From a virus: a stretch of 43,609 nt of DNA. The stretch is taken from positions 1-43,609 of the IMG/VR virus record IMGVR_UViG_3300027793_000126. One strand, written 5' to 3'. The translations under genes were made by a program, and so were the position numbers. Position 1 is the stretch's first letter, and every line of letters begins with the position of its first letter. Below the pieces are notes generated by a model, which had not been told where the DNA came from, ran no database searches, and was given only the letters and a program-made list of their open reading frames with translations. This document shows positions 26,527 through 33,689 of the stretch, one piece after another.

Positions 26527-26555
26527 TTGTACTTGTCAGTAGATTGTGTTATACT
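26527..26555 (+). promoter_or_regulatory. lysozyme promoter
   Basis: TTGTAC, a 17-bp spacer, and TATACT preceded by TGT. Transcription should start near 26562, at the base of the hairpin at 26561-26581. The spacer starts TTGTCAG, like the ATGTCAGAC of the right-arm promoters. Confidence 0.65.
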
Positions 26556-26560
26556 AGATT

Positions 26561-26581
26561 ATGAGACCAAAAAGGTCTCAT
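26561..26581 (+). other. 5' hairpin of lysozyme mRNA
   Basis: A perfect 8-bp inverted repeat (ATGAGACC / GGTCTCAT) with an AAAAA loop sits at the expected 5' end of the lysozyme message, before AGGAGG. It may stabilise the mRNA. No U-run follows, so termination is unlikely. Confidence 0.55.
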
Positions 26582-26604
26582 TCGTTTCTTAGGAGGTAAA
26601 AACT

Positions 26605-27144
26605 ATGAAAGAAACAAAAGTGTGGTTGGGGATTATGATTTTGGTGGTTTCATCTGCTATTTTTGCAAATAATGCAAATGCTACCTCTAAAAATAATTTA
26701 CTAACTAAGCCCGTTGAAGTTACTGCTGCCGCCCAAAAAGCGGCATTAGTTGTTTCTAAGGCCAAAAAACTAGAAAGTTATGAAAACATGACACATCTAA
26801 CAGATGTTCAGTTAAAAGAACTTTTGTCGCTTGTAGGCTTTAAGGGAAGAGACTTGGTTGTGGCTTGGGCTATAGCCAAGAAAGAGTCTAATGGTCGTCC
26901 TTTAGCATTTAATGGAAACCATAAGACTGGTGATTCATCCTATGGGATGTTTCAGATAAATATGATTGATGGTCTTGGCCCAGATAGAAGAGAAAAATTT
27001 GATTTGGACCATAACGCTGACCTATTCAATCCAGTCAAGAATGCAGAGATTGCATACTATATGTCCAGAGGTGGAGACGACTGGTCTTCTTGGAAGGGTA
27101 TAACCCCAAAGACCAGAATGTGGATGGAAAAGTTTCCTAGTTAA
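26605..27144 (+). CDS. secreted lysozyme / lytic transglycosylase-like endolysin
   Basis: This 179-residue protein has a Sec-type signal peptide (basic MKETK, hydrophobic core LGIMILVVSSAIF, cleavage after NANA near residue 26). Residues 85-165 match the transglycosylase/lysozyme-like domain of actinophage cell-wall hydrolases: AIAKKESNG with catalytic E94, GDSSYGMFQINM at 109-120, LFNPVKNAEIAYYMS at 140-154 and GGDDWSSW. It should cut the glycan strands of peptidoglycan. It may serve as the endolysin, exported without help from a holin, or as a virion hydrolase. AGGAGG precedes the ATG, and it is a single-gene plus-strand unit with its own promoter and terminator. Confidence 0.85.
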   Translation: MKETKVWLGIMILVVSSAIFANNANATSKNNLLTKPVEVTAAAQKAALVVSKAKKLESYENMTHLTDVQLKELLSLVGFKGRDLVVAWAIAKKESNGRPLAFNGNHKTGDSSYGMFQINMIDGLGPDRREKFDLDHNADLFNPVKNAEIAYYMSRGGDDWSSWKGITPKTRMWMEKFPS

Positions 27145-27160
27145 AATTTAATGGGAATAA

Positions 27161-27202
27161 AAAAATCCCCCTAGGCTTTTGTGCTTAGGGGGTATTTTTT
27201 TT
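27161..27202. terminator. bidirectional intrinsic terminator
   Basis: CCCCCTAGGC and GCTTAGGGGG pair with a short loop (arms 27167-27176 and 27183-27192). AAAAAA precedes and TTTTTTTT follows, so it works on both strands. It separates the convergent lysozyme (plus) and the 103-residue gene (minus). Confidence 0.9.
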
Positions 27203-27211
27203 ATTAATTTA

Positions 27212-27523
27212 TTAGTTTAGTGGCAAAGAAACTACATTGTCTTCTGAATCTCTTCCAATAAATGAGTTTGTATCAGAATCATATCCCCAACCTGTTGCTG
27301 GATGTAGCAATGGATCAGACATTAGGCTTGTAATCTCAACTATTGTAGGATCGCTTAAAAACACTGCAGCCAGTCTATCATCGGTAAAAATGATCTCTGC
27401 AATTTCATCATCAACAACAAAGGCAATTGCTCTTGCTTGTTCATGAATAGGGGCTGTATTAACTTCTGTTGGAGGGTTTATGTCTCCTACTACACCCTCT
27501 TTTGGTCCAGTATCTTCTGTCAT
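27212..27523 (-). CDS. tail-region protein, unknown
   Basis: This 103-residue protein has a disordered start and a conserved-looking core (IAFVVDDEIAEIIFTDDRLAAVFLSDPTIVEI), a pattern I have seen in small proteins of marine phages near fibre genes. It ends GWGYDSDTNSFIG. No enzymatic motif. It follows the zinc-ribbon gene with a one-base gap (TAATATG) and is ended by the bidirectional terminator. Confidence 0.6.
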   Translation of the reverse strand: MTEDTGPKEGVVGDINPPTEVNTAPIHEQARAIAFVVDDEIAEIIFTDDRLAAVFLSDPTIVEITSLMSDPLLHPATGWGYDSDTNSFIGRDSEDNVVSLPLN

Positions 27524-27524
27524 A

Positions 27525-27758
27525 TTATTTCACTTCCTCTGTTTCTATGGCTTCCCATTTTCCTATCGGACAAAATGCTGATGCTAGTTTTGTCTTAAGG
27601 ACCATTATACACCCACATTCTTTGCATTGCTTTGTTGCTTGAATAAGTCTTGGACAACCCTTACAGATTTCCATTCTTTCTTCCGCAATCTCTTTACTTA
27701 CTTTCTTTTTTGTTGGATCAAGAAGATCCCACGGCTTTACTGCCCGTCTCTCTGTCAT
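27525..27758 (-). CDS. zinc-ribbon protein (paralog of 35473-35673)
   Basis: This 77-residue protein carries CKGCPRL, then CKECGC, then FCPIGKW, which could bind one or two zinc ions. The same pattern with C-x2-C, CKKCKC and RCPIGNW occurs in the 66-residue gene at 35473. Such small proteins occur in many marine phages, often near fibre genes; their function is unknown. GAGGGG lies before the ATG. Confidence 0.7.
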   Translation of the reverse strand: MTERRAVKPWDLLDPTKKKVSKEIAEERMEICKGCPRLIQATKQCKECGCIMVLKTKLASAFCPIGKWEAIETEEVK

Positions 27759-27773
27759 TTATACCCCTCTACT

Positions 27774-29294
27774 TTAGAAACCTGTTGTTTCAAAATCATC
27801 AACTGTATTGCCCTGATTTAGCGCTCCAGAAGAAGTTTTAATTATACCAAACTTATTTGATTTTGTATTAAAGGTTGGAGTAAGGTTTCTAGTTGTGTAT
27901 GCTGTACCAGTATAGTTATCATTTGGATAACCGACAATCTGTACAGAACCATTAGATGCGGTAGCAACGGTCATTGATGATAGTTTTGGCGCATTGTTTG
28001 ATGCGTCTGACTGAGCAATTTGAGTTCCAGATCCTATGCTGAAGTCTTCAATTGTGCTTGCTGAACCACCCTCAACCTTAATTGTTCTCATGTAGTTTGT
28101 AACAGTTGAAACTGTTGCATTTGTTCCACATGAACCGTTATAGTATTGAGTAAATCCTCCGATACTGCAGCAGAATGACCATCTTGAAATCTCTTCATTT
28201 TGGCAGTTAGCGCATCCACAACCAACGTTTCTTGGTGCAGATCCACCAGTTGGTGAATACTGTACATAAGTTGCTGAACAACTATAACTTACGCCAGTAC
28301 AGCAACCACCTGGGTTACATCCGTTTCCAGAGCAACCTCTTGATGAATATCCTCCGCAGTTCACTGATGTTCCAACAGTTCCAAAACTATATGTTGCCAT
28401 ATAATTATTTGCATCTGTTGCCCAGTATACAAGTCCTGTTCCTGGTGTTAATGATCCAGCCTTTGTTGTTCCCCAGTTGCTGTTCATTGTGATTACTGCA
28501 ACTGCAGTTGAAGAAACTGTCTCTGCTCTAGATCCATTAGCATACCAAGTACCTGTAAGTGCTTGCCATTCTGAATCAGCAGTTGTTGTATTTCCTAGTG
28601 AAATTGTTGTTGTTCTGTTAAATGTATCTCCATCTGCAAGTGGAACTGTATTTGGTGTAAGAGCACTTGATGTTCCTCCAGTAGAGTTTCCGTTTGCGTT
28701 AACTGCTAAAACGCTAAATGTGTAAGATACGTTTTGAGCAAAATTACCAGTAACTGTTAGAGGGCTTGAACTTCCTGAAACTGTTAATGGAATTGATGGA
28801 TTACTTTGAACTAAATAACTAGTAACGGTTTCTCCACCACCATCTGCTGGTGTAAATGGAACAACTACTGTTGTTTTATTTGTTCTTGTAGGTGTGCCAG
28901 TAGTAGGTTGTGCAGCAACAGAAGTTGCAGTAACTGAAGAAGATGCAGCGGTATTTGCTGTTTGGGTTGAACCGCTTCCTCCAACTGCTTTTACAACGAA
29001 TGTGTAAGATGTTCCTGACTGAAGTCCTGTTACTGTTATAGGGCTTGATGCTCCTGTTGCTGTAAATCCTCCTGGAACAGATGTAACCACGTATGATGCT
29101 GGTATTCCACCTTTTGAATTTCTTGCAAAACTGACTTGTGCTGCTGCATTGTTATAGCCACGTCCTGATCCAACATTTGATACAGCAGTAATAGATGGAA
29201 TTTCTGGAACGTCTGCAATTTTTGCTGAGCCAGCAGAACCATCATTATACTTTTTACCTGTTAGGTTAGAATCACTTGCTTTTCTTACTGCCAT
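27774..29294 (-). CDS. Fn3-domain adhesion protein with Cys-rich insert
   Basis: This 506-residue protein has two fibronectin type III domains at about residues 30-115 and 130-215 (ASYVVTSVPGG, then LQSGTSYTFVVKAVGG). From 220 on there is a LamG/concanavalin-like domain (WQALTGTWYANGSRAE, GLVYWATDANNYMATY). About 80 residues with 12 cysteines (CSGNGC, CCTG, CGCANC, FCCS) are inserted in this domain at about 310-390. Phage Fn3 proteins help bind carbohydrate on the host surface. The cysteines could form disulfides after release or bind metal. GAGGT lies upstream of the ATG. Confidence 0.75.
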   Translation of the reverse strand: MAVRKASDSNLTGKKYNDGSAGSAKIADVPEIPSITAVSNVGSGRGYNNAAAQVSFARNSKGGIPASYVVTSVPGGFTATGASSPITVTGLQSGTSYTFVVKAVGGSGSTQTANTAASSSVTATSVAAQPTTGTPTRTNKTTVVVPFTPADGGGETVTSYLVQSNPSIPLTVSGSSSPLTVTGNFAQNVSYTFSVLAVNANGNSTGGTSSALTPNTVPLADGDTFNRTTTISLGNTTTADSEWQALTGTWYANGSRAETVSSTAVAVITMNSNWGTTKAGSLTPGTGLVYWATDANNYMATYSFGTVGTSVNCGGYSSRGCSGNGCNPGGCCTGVSYSCSATYVQYSPTGGSAPRNVGCGCANCQNEEISRWSFCCSIGGFTQYYNGSCGTNATVSTVTNYMRTIKVEGGSASTIEDFSIGSGTQIAQSDASNNAPKLSSMTVATASNGSVQIVGYPNDNYTGTAYTTRNLTPTFNTKSNKFGIIKTSSGALNQGNTVDDFETTGF

Positions 29295-29316
29295 AATAGA
29301 TTACCTCAATCTTTAA

Positions 29317-29643
29317 TTAGGAAATTTCTGAACCAAATGCTGCAAATGACATGTCTCCTGAAGAAGCATAGACACGAATTAAATCTGAAGCAGCAAGGGT
29401 TATTCCAACTGTAAGCATGATTGAATCATTTGCTGGAACTGTTGCTCCGTAAACAATCCAGTGCTTCTGAGTAGTTGAGGCATCTGCTGCTGGACGAACT
29501 GCAATACGATAAGTACCTGCTGTTCCAGCCTGATTACATATTGAAATTGTAGAAACCACTGCTGCTGCACCTGCTGTGTAGAGAGTTGTTTCTGTTGTTG
29601 CGCTAGGTGCTGCCTGCGCTAGAACTTTATAAGTTGTTGCCAT
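29317..29643 (-). CDS. small tail structural protein
   Basis: This 108-residue protein is a β-sandwich-like type with TTETTLYTAGAAAVVSTISICN, then YRIAVRPA, then IMLTVGITLAASD and a GSEIS end. I recognise this pattern from many marine phages, where it is annotated as a tail or hypothetical structural protein. An extended -10 and AAGGA lie upstream. Confidence 0.65.
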   Translation of the reverse strand: MATTYKVLAQAAPSATTETTLYTAGAAAVVSTISICNQAGTAGTYRIAVRPAADASTTQKHWIVYGATVPANDSIMLTVGITLAASDLIRVYASSGDMSFAAFGSEIS

Positions 29644-29667
29644 GGTGGATCCTTCCGTTATTTACAT

Positions 29668-29676
29668 ATTGTATCA
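29668..29676 (-). promoter_or_regulatory. extended -10 promoter (TGATACAAT)
   Basis: TGATACAAT on the minus strand lies about 25 bp before the ATG at 29643. It has one change from the TATAAT seen in neighbouring promoters. Confidence 0.4.
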
Positions 29677-29684
29677 TAGATTTT

Positions 29685-30215
29685 TTAACATCCCATTAGC
29701 ATAATTACGTTTGGAAGCAAATCTATGTTTTCTCCAAGTGCAACCTCAAACCCATCAACTGTAATAGATGAGTTTACTAATGAACTATTGCCAATATTTG
29801 TTATTGTATTATTTAGTCCACTTATTGTTTTATTGGAGAAAGTTATTGAGTTACTTAGTGTTACCTCTGGTGCTGCCCATTCAAGCCCACTAGCGGTTCC
29901 AGAGTTAGCAGTTAAAACTTTTCCATTAGTTCCAACTGACAAAATTGATACAGTCCCAGGACTAGATGCGCTTATTAAAGCGCCCTTTGAGGTTAAGGCA
30001 GCAGTGCCAATTGTATCTATATTATTTATTTGAGTTTGCAAGTCGTTAATTGTGTATGCCATAGAAGGGCTTACTAAATTTGATGCATTTGTTTCATTAA
30101 CATCATAGTCATATGACCCATAATGATATGCTCTTAATGCTGCCTGAATGTCAGCAGAATCAGCATACCCTGGTATTTTTGTGGGGATTAACTCGCCAAT
30201 TGTTTCAACTGCCAT
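29685..30215 (-). CDS. short tail fibre-like protein
   Basis: This 176-residue protein has fibre-like low complexity (ISASSPGTVSILSVGTNGKV, then SNKTISGLNNTITNIGN) after an N-terminal helical part (ADIQAALRAYHYGSYDYD). The N-terminal segment about GYADSADIQAALRAYHYG is common in phage fibre-attachment genes. GAGGTG precedes the ATG. Confidence 0.6.
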   Translation of the reverse strand: MAVETIGELIPTKIPGYADSADIQAALRAYHYGSYDYDVNETNASNLVSPSMAYTINDLQTQINNIDTIGTAALTSKGALISASSPGTVSILSVGTNGKVLTANSGTASGLEWAAPEVTLSNSITFSNKTISGLNNTITNIGNSSLVNSSITVDGFEVALGENIDLLPNVIMLMGC

Positions 30216-30232
30216 ATTTTCACCTCATAGAG

Positions 30233-30241
30233 ATTATACCA
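30233..30241 (-). promoter_or_regulatory. extended -10 promoter overlapping a stop codon
   Basis: GTGGTATAATC on the minus strand holds both the last codon and TAA stop of the 194-residue gene and a TGGTATAAT box for the next gene. The leader would be about 11 nt and hold GAGGTG. Confidence 0.5.
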
Positions 30242-30818
30242 CAGTTGTGTTTACTGAAATAAACAGATAAACAGAAACATCTGTAGCAGTCAGTGTTTGC
30301 CAAGAACCGCTATACTCCATTGCCTTTATAGTTATTTGAAGATTTGAGCCAGAAACCTGGACATTTGATATAGAAGATGAAACTACGTTTGAATGCTTTA
30401 TATTGTGCTGAATATTAAAACTTGAGGCAGTAAACGGAGATCCGCTAACTGTTGCTATTGAAGATATTGGAACTGTAATAGTTGCAGTACCAGAAGAAAA
30501 ATCAACTGTTGTATCAAGTCTTGAATGCAGTGCTGGATTAACCCTTAGTATTTCTTCCCATTGATTTGATCCTGGCACTGATACATACTGATACATATAA
30601 GAATAATTTGTACCTGGAGAAACATTTATGTACAAATCATTTAGTAAAATATCTTGTCCAAATATAGTTCCGTTTACAGTAATTCCGTTTGGTTCTCCAG
30701 AGCCAACAAACACTTTGCTTCCTCTTTGTCCAGTTGGTCCTATATCAACTGCAACCTCAATTATATCTGGTGGAGCAATTATTGCAAGATCATCAGTATT
30801 TACGGGAATGGAAAGCAT
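30234..30818 (-). CDS. tail/fibre protein, unknown
   Basis: This 194-residue protein is strand-rich (QWEEILRVNPALHSRLD, then GTATITVPIS, then VSVYLFISVNTTVV). It begins with a short collagen-like trace (GPTGQRGSK) near residue 27. Its ATG overlaps the stop of the 119-residue gene (TAATG). Likely part of the adhesion apparatus; no specific family is recognised. Confidence 0.55.
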   Translation of the reverse strand: MLSIPVNTDDLAIIAPPDIIEVAVDIGPTGQRGSKVFVGSGEPNGITVNGTIFGQDILLNDLYINVSPGTNYSYMYQYVSVPGSNQWEEILRVNPALHSRLDTTVDFSSGTATITVPISSIATVSGSPFTASSFNIQHNIKHSNVVSSSISNVQVSGSNLQITIKAMEYSGSWQTLTATDVSVYLFISVNTTVV

Positions 30819-31177
30819 TAAACTGCTCCAGAGATATCGTCTGTTACTGTTATTGTTCCAGTAACAAGTGTATGAATGGTACCAGTGGTACTAACTATTT
30901 CAACGTCATAAACATATGAACCAGCAGTTAAGGATCTTCCAACTGTTGGAGTTATAGTGCAAGTTACTGTATCCAAAACATCATCAACAACTGCTTGAGC
31001 AATTGTTTGATCTCCCGCAGAACCTCGTACATCCGATATGACAAAGTTTGCTTCAGCACCTGAACCAGTAAAAGAGTCCAAAGAAAATGTAGTGCCGTTT
31101 GCTGATTTTGGACTAATCACAAACTCAAATGTGTCACCACGATAATAACTAAAATTATATGTACCTGGAAATGCCAT
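30818..31177 (-). CDS. BppU-like baseplate protein (paralog 2)
   Basis: This 119-residue protein has YYRGDTFEFVI near residue 10 and ends in a strand pair (VYDVEIVSTTGTIHTLVTG, TITVTDD). This is the pattern of the N-terminal domain of upper baseplate proteins, and it matches the genes at 26037 and 32008. GGAGG precedes the ATG. Confidence 0.6.
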   Translation of the reverse strand: MAFPGTYNFSYYRGDTFEFVISPKSANGTTFSLDSFTGSGAEANFVISDVRGSAGDQTIAQAVVDDVLDTVTCTITPTVGRSLTAGSYVYDVEIVSTTGTIHTLVTGTITVTDDISGAV

Positions 31178-31192
31178 TATTCCTCCTGCTTC

Positions 31193-31201
31193 ATTATATC
31201 A
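31193..31201 (-). promoter_or_regulatory. extended -10 promoter overlapping a stop codon
   Basis: TGATATAAT on the minus strand begins with the TGA stop of the collagen-like gene. AGCAGGAGGAATA then leads to the ATG at 31177. Confidence 0.5.
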
Positions 31202-31918
31202 TGAAACCGATATGTATACAGAGCCAAGGATTACTTCGCAAGGATTATCAGTTCTTATTTGGGGTATACCACCAAAATTTTGAACCTTTTGATCATGTAT
31301 AAATATATTTTGGTCAACAGAGAACTCATAGTCATACTGATACTTTAGGTTTCCAACATAAGAAATTGGGGAGTTATAGTCTTCTGCTAAAAGTGTTTTT
31401 AGCCATACCTCTGTATTGTTTGAATATGTCGTTAATATAAGATTATAACGAATTGTTATAATTGATCCAATATTTAAAGTTTTAAAGTTAAACTTTCTTG
31501 TGGTTGAATTCCATAGGGAAACATTGCCCTTTGGCAAAAATTTTTCGTTGGTATTTCCTCCAACATTATTTATATAAAGTGTAACCCAACCATCTTGACC
31601 TTGATCTATACCTGTTCTTTTTTGAATTGGTGATATATTTTCATAATATCCCCATCCTATTTGTTGTTCCGATGGCGACAGAACACTTTTTCCATCAATT
31701 CCATTTTTTCCATCTTTACCTGGTTTTCCTTGTTCTCCCTTTTCACCACGTTCACCTTGTATTCCTTGTGGACCCTGATCACCTTTTGGTCCAACTGGTC
31801 CTTGGGGTCCAGGAACTGGTAAAAAAGATAATGTATTTTCTGAATACTGAGAATCTTCTACCTTTGAAGCATAGGTAGATTTTTTAATTGGAGAATCCAT
31901 GCTTTTAGAAATTGCCAT
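31199..31918 (-). CDS. collagen-like tail fibre
   Basis: This 239-residue protein holds about 13 uninterrupted Gly-X-Y triplets at residues 36-76 (GPQGPVGPKGDQGPQG and on). The C-terminal 160 residues form a β-rich head (YLKTLLAEDYN-type strands; EVWLKTLL, CEVILGSVYISV). Collagen triplets in phage fibres drive trimer formation. The C-terminal domain may be the receptor-binding tip. AGGAG precedes the ATG. Confidence 0.75.
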   Translation of the reverse strand: MAISKSMDSPIKKSTYASKVEDSQYSENTLSFLPVPGPQGPVGPKGDQGPQGIQGERGEKGEQGKPGKDGKNGIDGKSVLSPSEQQIGWGYYENISPIQKRTGIDQGQDGWVTLYINNVGGNTNEKFLPKGNVSLWNSTTRKFNFKTLNIGSIITIRYNLILTTYSNNTEVWLKTLLAEDYNSPISYVGNLKYQYDYEFSVDQNIFIHDQKVQNFGGIPQIRTDNPCEVILGSVYISVS

Positions 31919-31927
31919 GCTGATCTC

Positions 31928-32011
31928 CTATTTTTTTGTTTTAAAGATTGTTCCATTAATTTTTATAACTGGAGGAATTTTATTATTTTTATCATTTATT
32001 TTAATTATCAT
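31928..32011 (-). CDS. 27-residue ORF coupled to BppU-like gene
   Basis: The ATG at 32011 overlaps the TGA stop of the 131-residue gene (ATGA). The product is basic (MIIKINDKNNK, then PPVIKINGTIFKTKK). The frame fills the only gap between two genes, and its stop leads into the Shine-Dalgarno of the collagen-like gene. It is probably translated by coupling, but this length cannot prove coding. Confidence 0.5.
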   Translation of the reverse strand: MIIKINDKNNKIPPVIKINGTIFKTKK

Positions 32012-32403
32012 AAACTACCTACAGGGGTAACATCTCCAAGAACACAAATGGTTCCTATCACTGGGGTCCATGTAATGGTTAAATTTCCATCTGGAACCTT
32101 GGCTTGTAAATCAAAAGATAATTCTGACACAACAGTTTTATACTGAGTACCCCAGTTTGCCGTTGTTTCTGCTGGTGCTGTTACGGTAATAACGCTTCCA
32201 TCTACTGTTACTGGAAGATCGTCTAAAACATCTGATGTTGGGTCATAGGCAGTTGCAGAATATGTCCAACCTTCTGTATCAAACTCTGTTACTTCATCAT
32301 TTTCAAGAAGCGAAACGGTAAAAGAAGAAGAGTCACCACGAACAACTGTCCACTGTATATTTGCTGGGGTTGCCCCAAATTTTTCTATTGTTGGTGAGCA
32401 CAT
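32008..32403 (-). CDS. BppU-like baseplate protein (paralog 3)
   Basis: This 131-residue protein has IQWTVVRGDSSSFTVSL at residue 16, nearly the same as NWTVVRGDTAAFRV in the gene at 26037, and a C-terminal strand LTITWTPVIGTICVLGD. TATAAT ends seven bases before the ATG and there is no Shine-Dalgarno, so a leaderless message is likely. It is the first gene of the 27-32 kb leftward block. Confidence 0.6.
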   Translation of the reverse strand: MCSPTIEKFGATPANIQWTVVRGDSSSFTVSLLENDEVTEFDTEGWTYSATAYDPTSDVLDDLPVTVDGSVITVTAPAETTANWGTQYKTVVSELSFDLQAKVPDGNLTITWTPVIGTICVLGDVTPVGSL

Positions 32404-32410
32404 ATCATTG

Positions 32411-32419
32411 ATTATACCA
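32411..32419 (-). promoter_or_regulatory. extended -10 promoter, leaderless layout
   Basis: TGGTATAAT on the minus strand, then CAATGAT, then the ATG at 32403. The expected start is at the A of the start codon. Confidence 0.6.
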
Positions 32420-32431
32420 TAATAAATAGGA

Positions 32432-32480
32432 TTAACCCCTAGGGGCAGTGGGGGTGGGTAGAGAGCAACCTAGGGGTCAA
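32432..32480. repeat. GC-rich inverted repeat in AT-rich gap
   Basis: TTAACCCCTAGG and CCTAGGGGTCAA are 12-bp arms with one mismatch, 25 bases apart. The loop holds G runs (GGGG, GGGGG, GGG). It is the only GC-rich stretch in the 314-bp gap at 32404-32717. The rest of that gap holds the promoter elements listed and a run of TATATA sequence at 32670-32705. Confidence 0.6.
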
Positions 32481-32557
32481 TCAGTATGATTATAACATTA
32501 TATTATCAAAAATAGCCAGAGAATGTTAAAGTTTATAAAGTTTTGTTATATATTAAA

Positions 32558-32578
32558 TTGTTATCAAACTGTTACAAT
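32558..32578 (+). repeat. 21-bp TTGTTATCAAA-type element, copy 2
   Basis: TTGTTATCAAAC followed by TGTTACAAT. It matches 26480-26500 at 19 of 21 positions and ends in an extended -10-like TGTTACAAT. Confidence 0.55.
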
Positions 32579-32583
32579 TACAA

Positions 32584-32637
32584 TATTCCTAATTGTCCGT
32601 TTTATCCTAATAGGCCAGGGTATTGATGGTGTATACT
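32584..32637 (+). promoter_or_regulatory. rightward promoter with TGTCC-type repeats
   Basis: TATTCC, TTGTCC and TTATCC lie in 9-bp steps at 32584, 32593 and 32602. The TTGTCC unit starts 39 bp before TATACT at 32632, the same spacing as in the right-arm promoters. The -10 is preceded by TGG/TG. No TGTGA-N6-TCACA box is present. Confidence 0.6.
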
Positions 32638-32717
32638 TAAAATATATAAAGAAAAGAAATAACTAACTAGTAGGATATATTATATATATTATATATATAT
32701 TATAGGGGGTATATAAA

Positions 32718-33446
32718 ATTAAAATATTCAAAAACGATATACTTTTTTATCCAGTTGATGAGTATGCTGCAACATATTCAGACCCACCAAAACCAGCACT
32801 TAATTTTATCCCAGAATGGCACAGAGTTTTGCCTAAGTATAGTGAGGGTAAAAATTTTTTAAACTATGGTGGATCTGGAAACAACCTAACTGTAAAATCT
32901 TGTTTGCCAGTTACAGATGCCTTTACAACTGGATACATCATATCTTCTTTTTACGATATGCAGGTAACCCGAAACAATGTTGGAAAGCCACAAATTACGT
33001 GGGCACTTAATAATAAAAACGTATCTCCTCAATTAGTTCAAAGCAATCAACCAAGAAAACATAACTTTGTAAACATTGAAGGTTATGACGACTCAGAGTT
33101 TAGTTGGCTACCAACATGGTGCATAAAGACACCAAAAGGGTATAGTTCAATGTTTATACACCCAATCAACAGAATGGATCTTCCATTCTATACAATAGGT
33201 GGAGTTATTGATACTGATGGCTGGGGAGATGCTGGAAAACATCCTTTTATGTTTAAAAAGGGTTGGCAAGGAATAATCCCATCTGGAACACCATTGATAC
33301 AAGTTATACCTTTTAAAAGAGAAAACTGGGATTCAAGAACAGATGAGTCAATGACTAAAGAGTATTCATCAAAAATAATTAAAAGAGATAAAAAATTAAA
33401 AGATTATTATAGACTTAATCATTGGAAATCAAAAAAGTATCGCTAA
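32718..33446 (+). CDS. uncharacterised five-paralog family, member A (AUU start?)
   Basis: The frame is open from just after a TAG at 32706. Homology to paralogs C (35675) and E (38055) starts near residue 4 (IFKNDILFYPVDEYAAT, then LNFIPEWHRVLP), well before the first TTG at 32829. No ATG, GTG or TTG exists upstream in frame. AGGGGG lies eight bases before an ATT at 32718, so AUU is the probable start, giving 242 residues. The family core reads GYSSMFIHPIN, then GGVIDTDGWG, then GIIPSGTPLIQVIPFKRENW. Function is unknown; similar proteins occur near fibre genes in marine phages (possibly DUF6065, not verified). Confidence 0.75.
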   Translation: MKIFKNDILFYPVDEYAATYSDPPKPALNFIPEWHRVLPKYSEGKNFLNYGGSGNNLTVKSCLPVTDAFTTGYIISSFYDMQVTRNNVGKPQITWALNNKNVSPQLVQSNQPRKHNFVNIEGYDDSEFSWLPTWCIKTPKGYSSMFIHPINRMDLPFYTIGGVIDTDGWGDAGKHPFMFKKGWQGIIPSGTPLIQVIPFKRENWDSRTDESMTKEYSSKIIKRDKKLKDYYRLNHWKSKKYR

Positions 33447-33659
33447 TTATTTAGAGTGATTTTGCAAATGCTCAAACATCATATCGTGAAGTTTGTCAGT
33501 TTTCTTTTCTAACCTATCAACGGAGTCTTTTAAACTTGATCCAGAATTCGGCTTCAATTCACTTAAATAGTGTTTTACTAAAAATTTAACTCCGCCCACC
33601 ATAATACCAAAAATTGTTAAACAAGTTAAAGTAAGTCCTGCCCAGTCTTGTGGAGTCAT
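33447..33659 (-). CDS. putative holin (one TM segment, coiled coil)
   Basis: This 70-residue protein has an N-terminal MTPQDWAG, one membrane segment (LTLTCLTIFGIMVGGVKFLV, residues about 9-28), then HYLSELKPNSGSSLKDSV and a coiled coil (RLEKKTDKLHDMMFEHL). This layout matches small actinophage holins. TATAAT ends seven bases before the ATG and no Shine-Dalgarno exists, so it may be leaderless. It faces the plus-strand paralog A with stops touching. It lies 6 kb from the lysozyme, on the other strand. Confidence 0.65.
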   Translation of the reverse strand: MTPQDWAGLTLTCLTIFGIMVGGVKFLVKHYLSELKPNSGSSLKDSVDRLEKKTDKLHDMMFEHLQNHSK

Positions 33660-33666
33660 AAGGTTT

Positions 33667-33675
33667 ATTATATCA
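33667..33675 (-). promoter_or_regulatory. extended -10 promoter for holin, leaderless layout
   Basis: TGATATAAT on the minus strand, then AAACCTT, then the ATG at 33659. Confidence 0.6.
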
Positions 33676-33689
33676 TTATATAAGATTAA

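Noticed and set aside
26561-26581. Terminator or attenuator before the lysozyme
   Set aside because: The hairpin has no U-run after it and lies at the expected 5' end of the mRNA.
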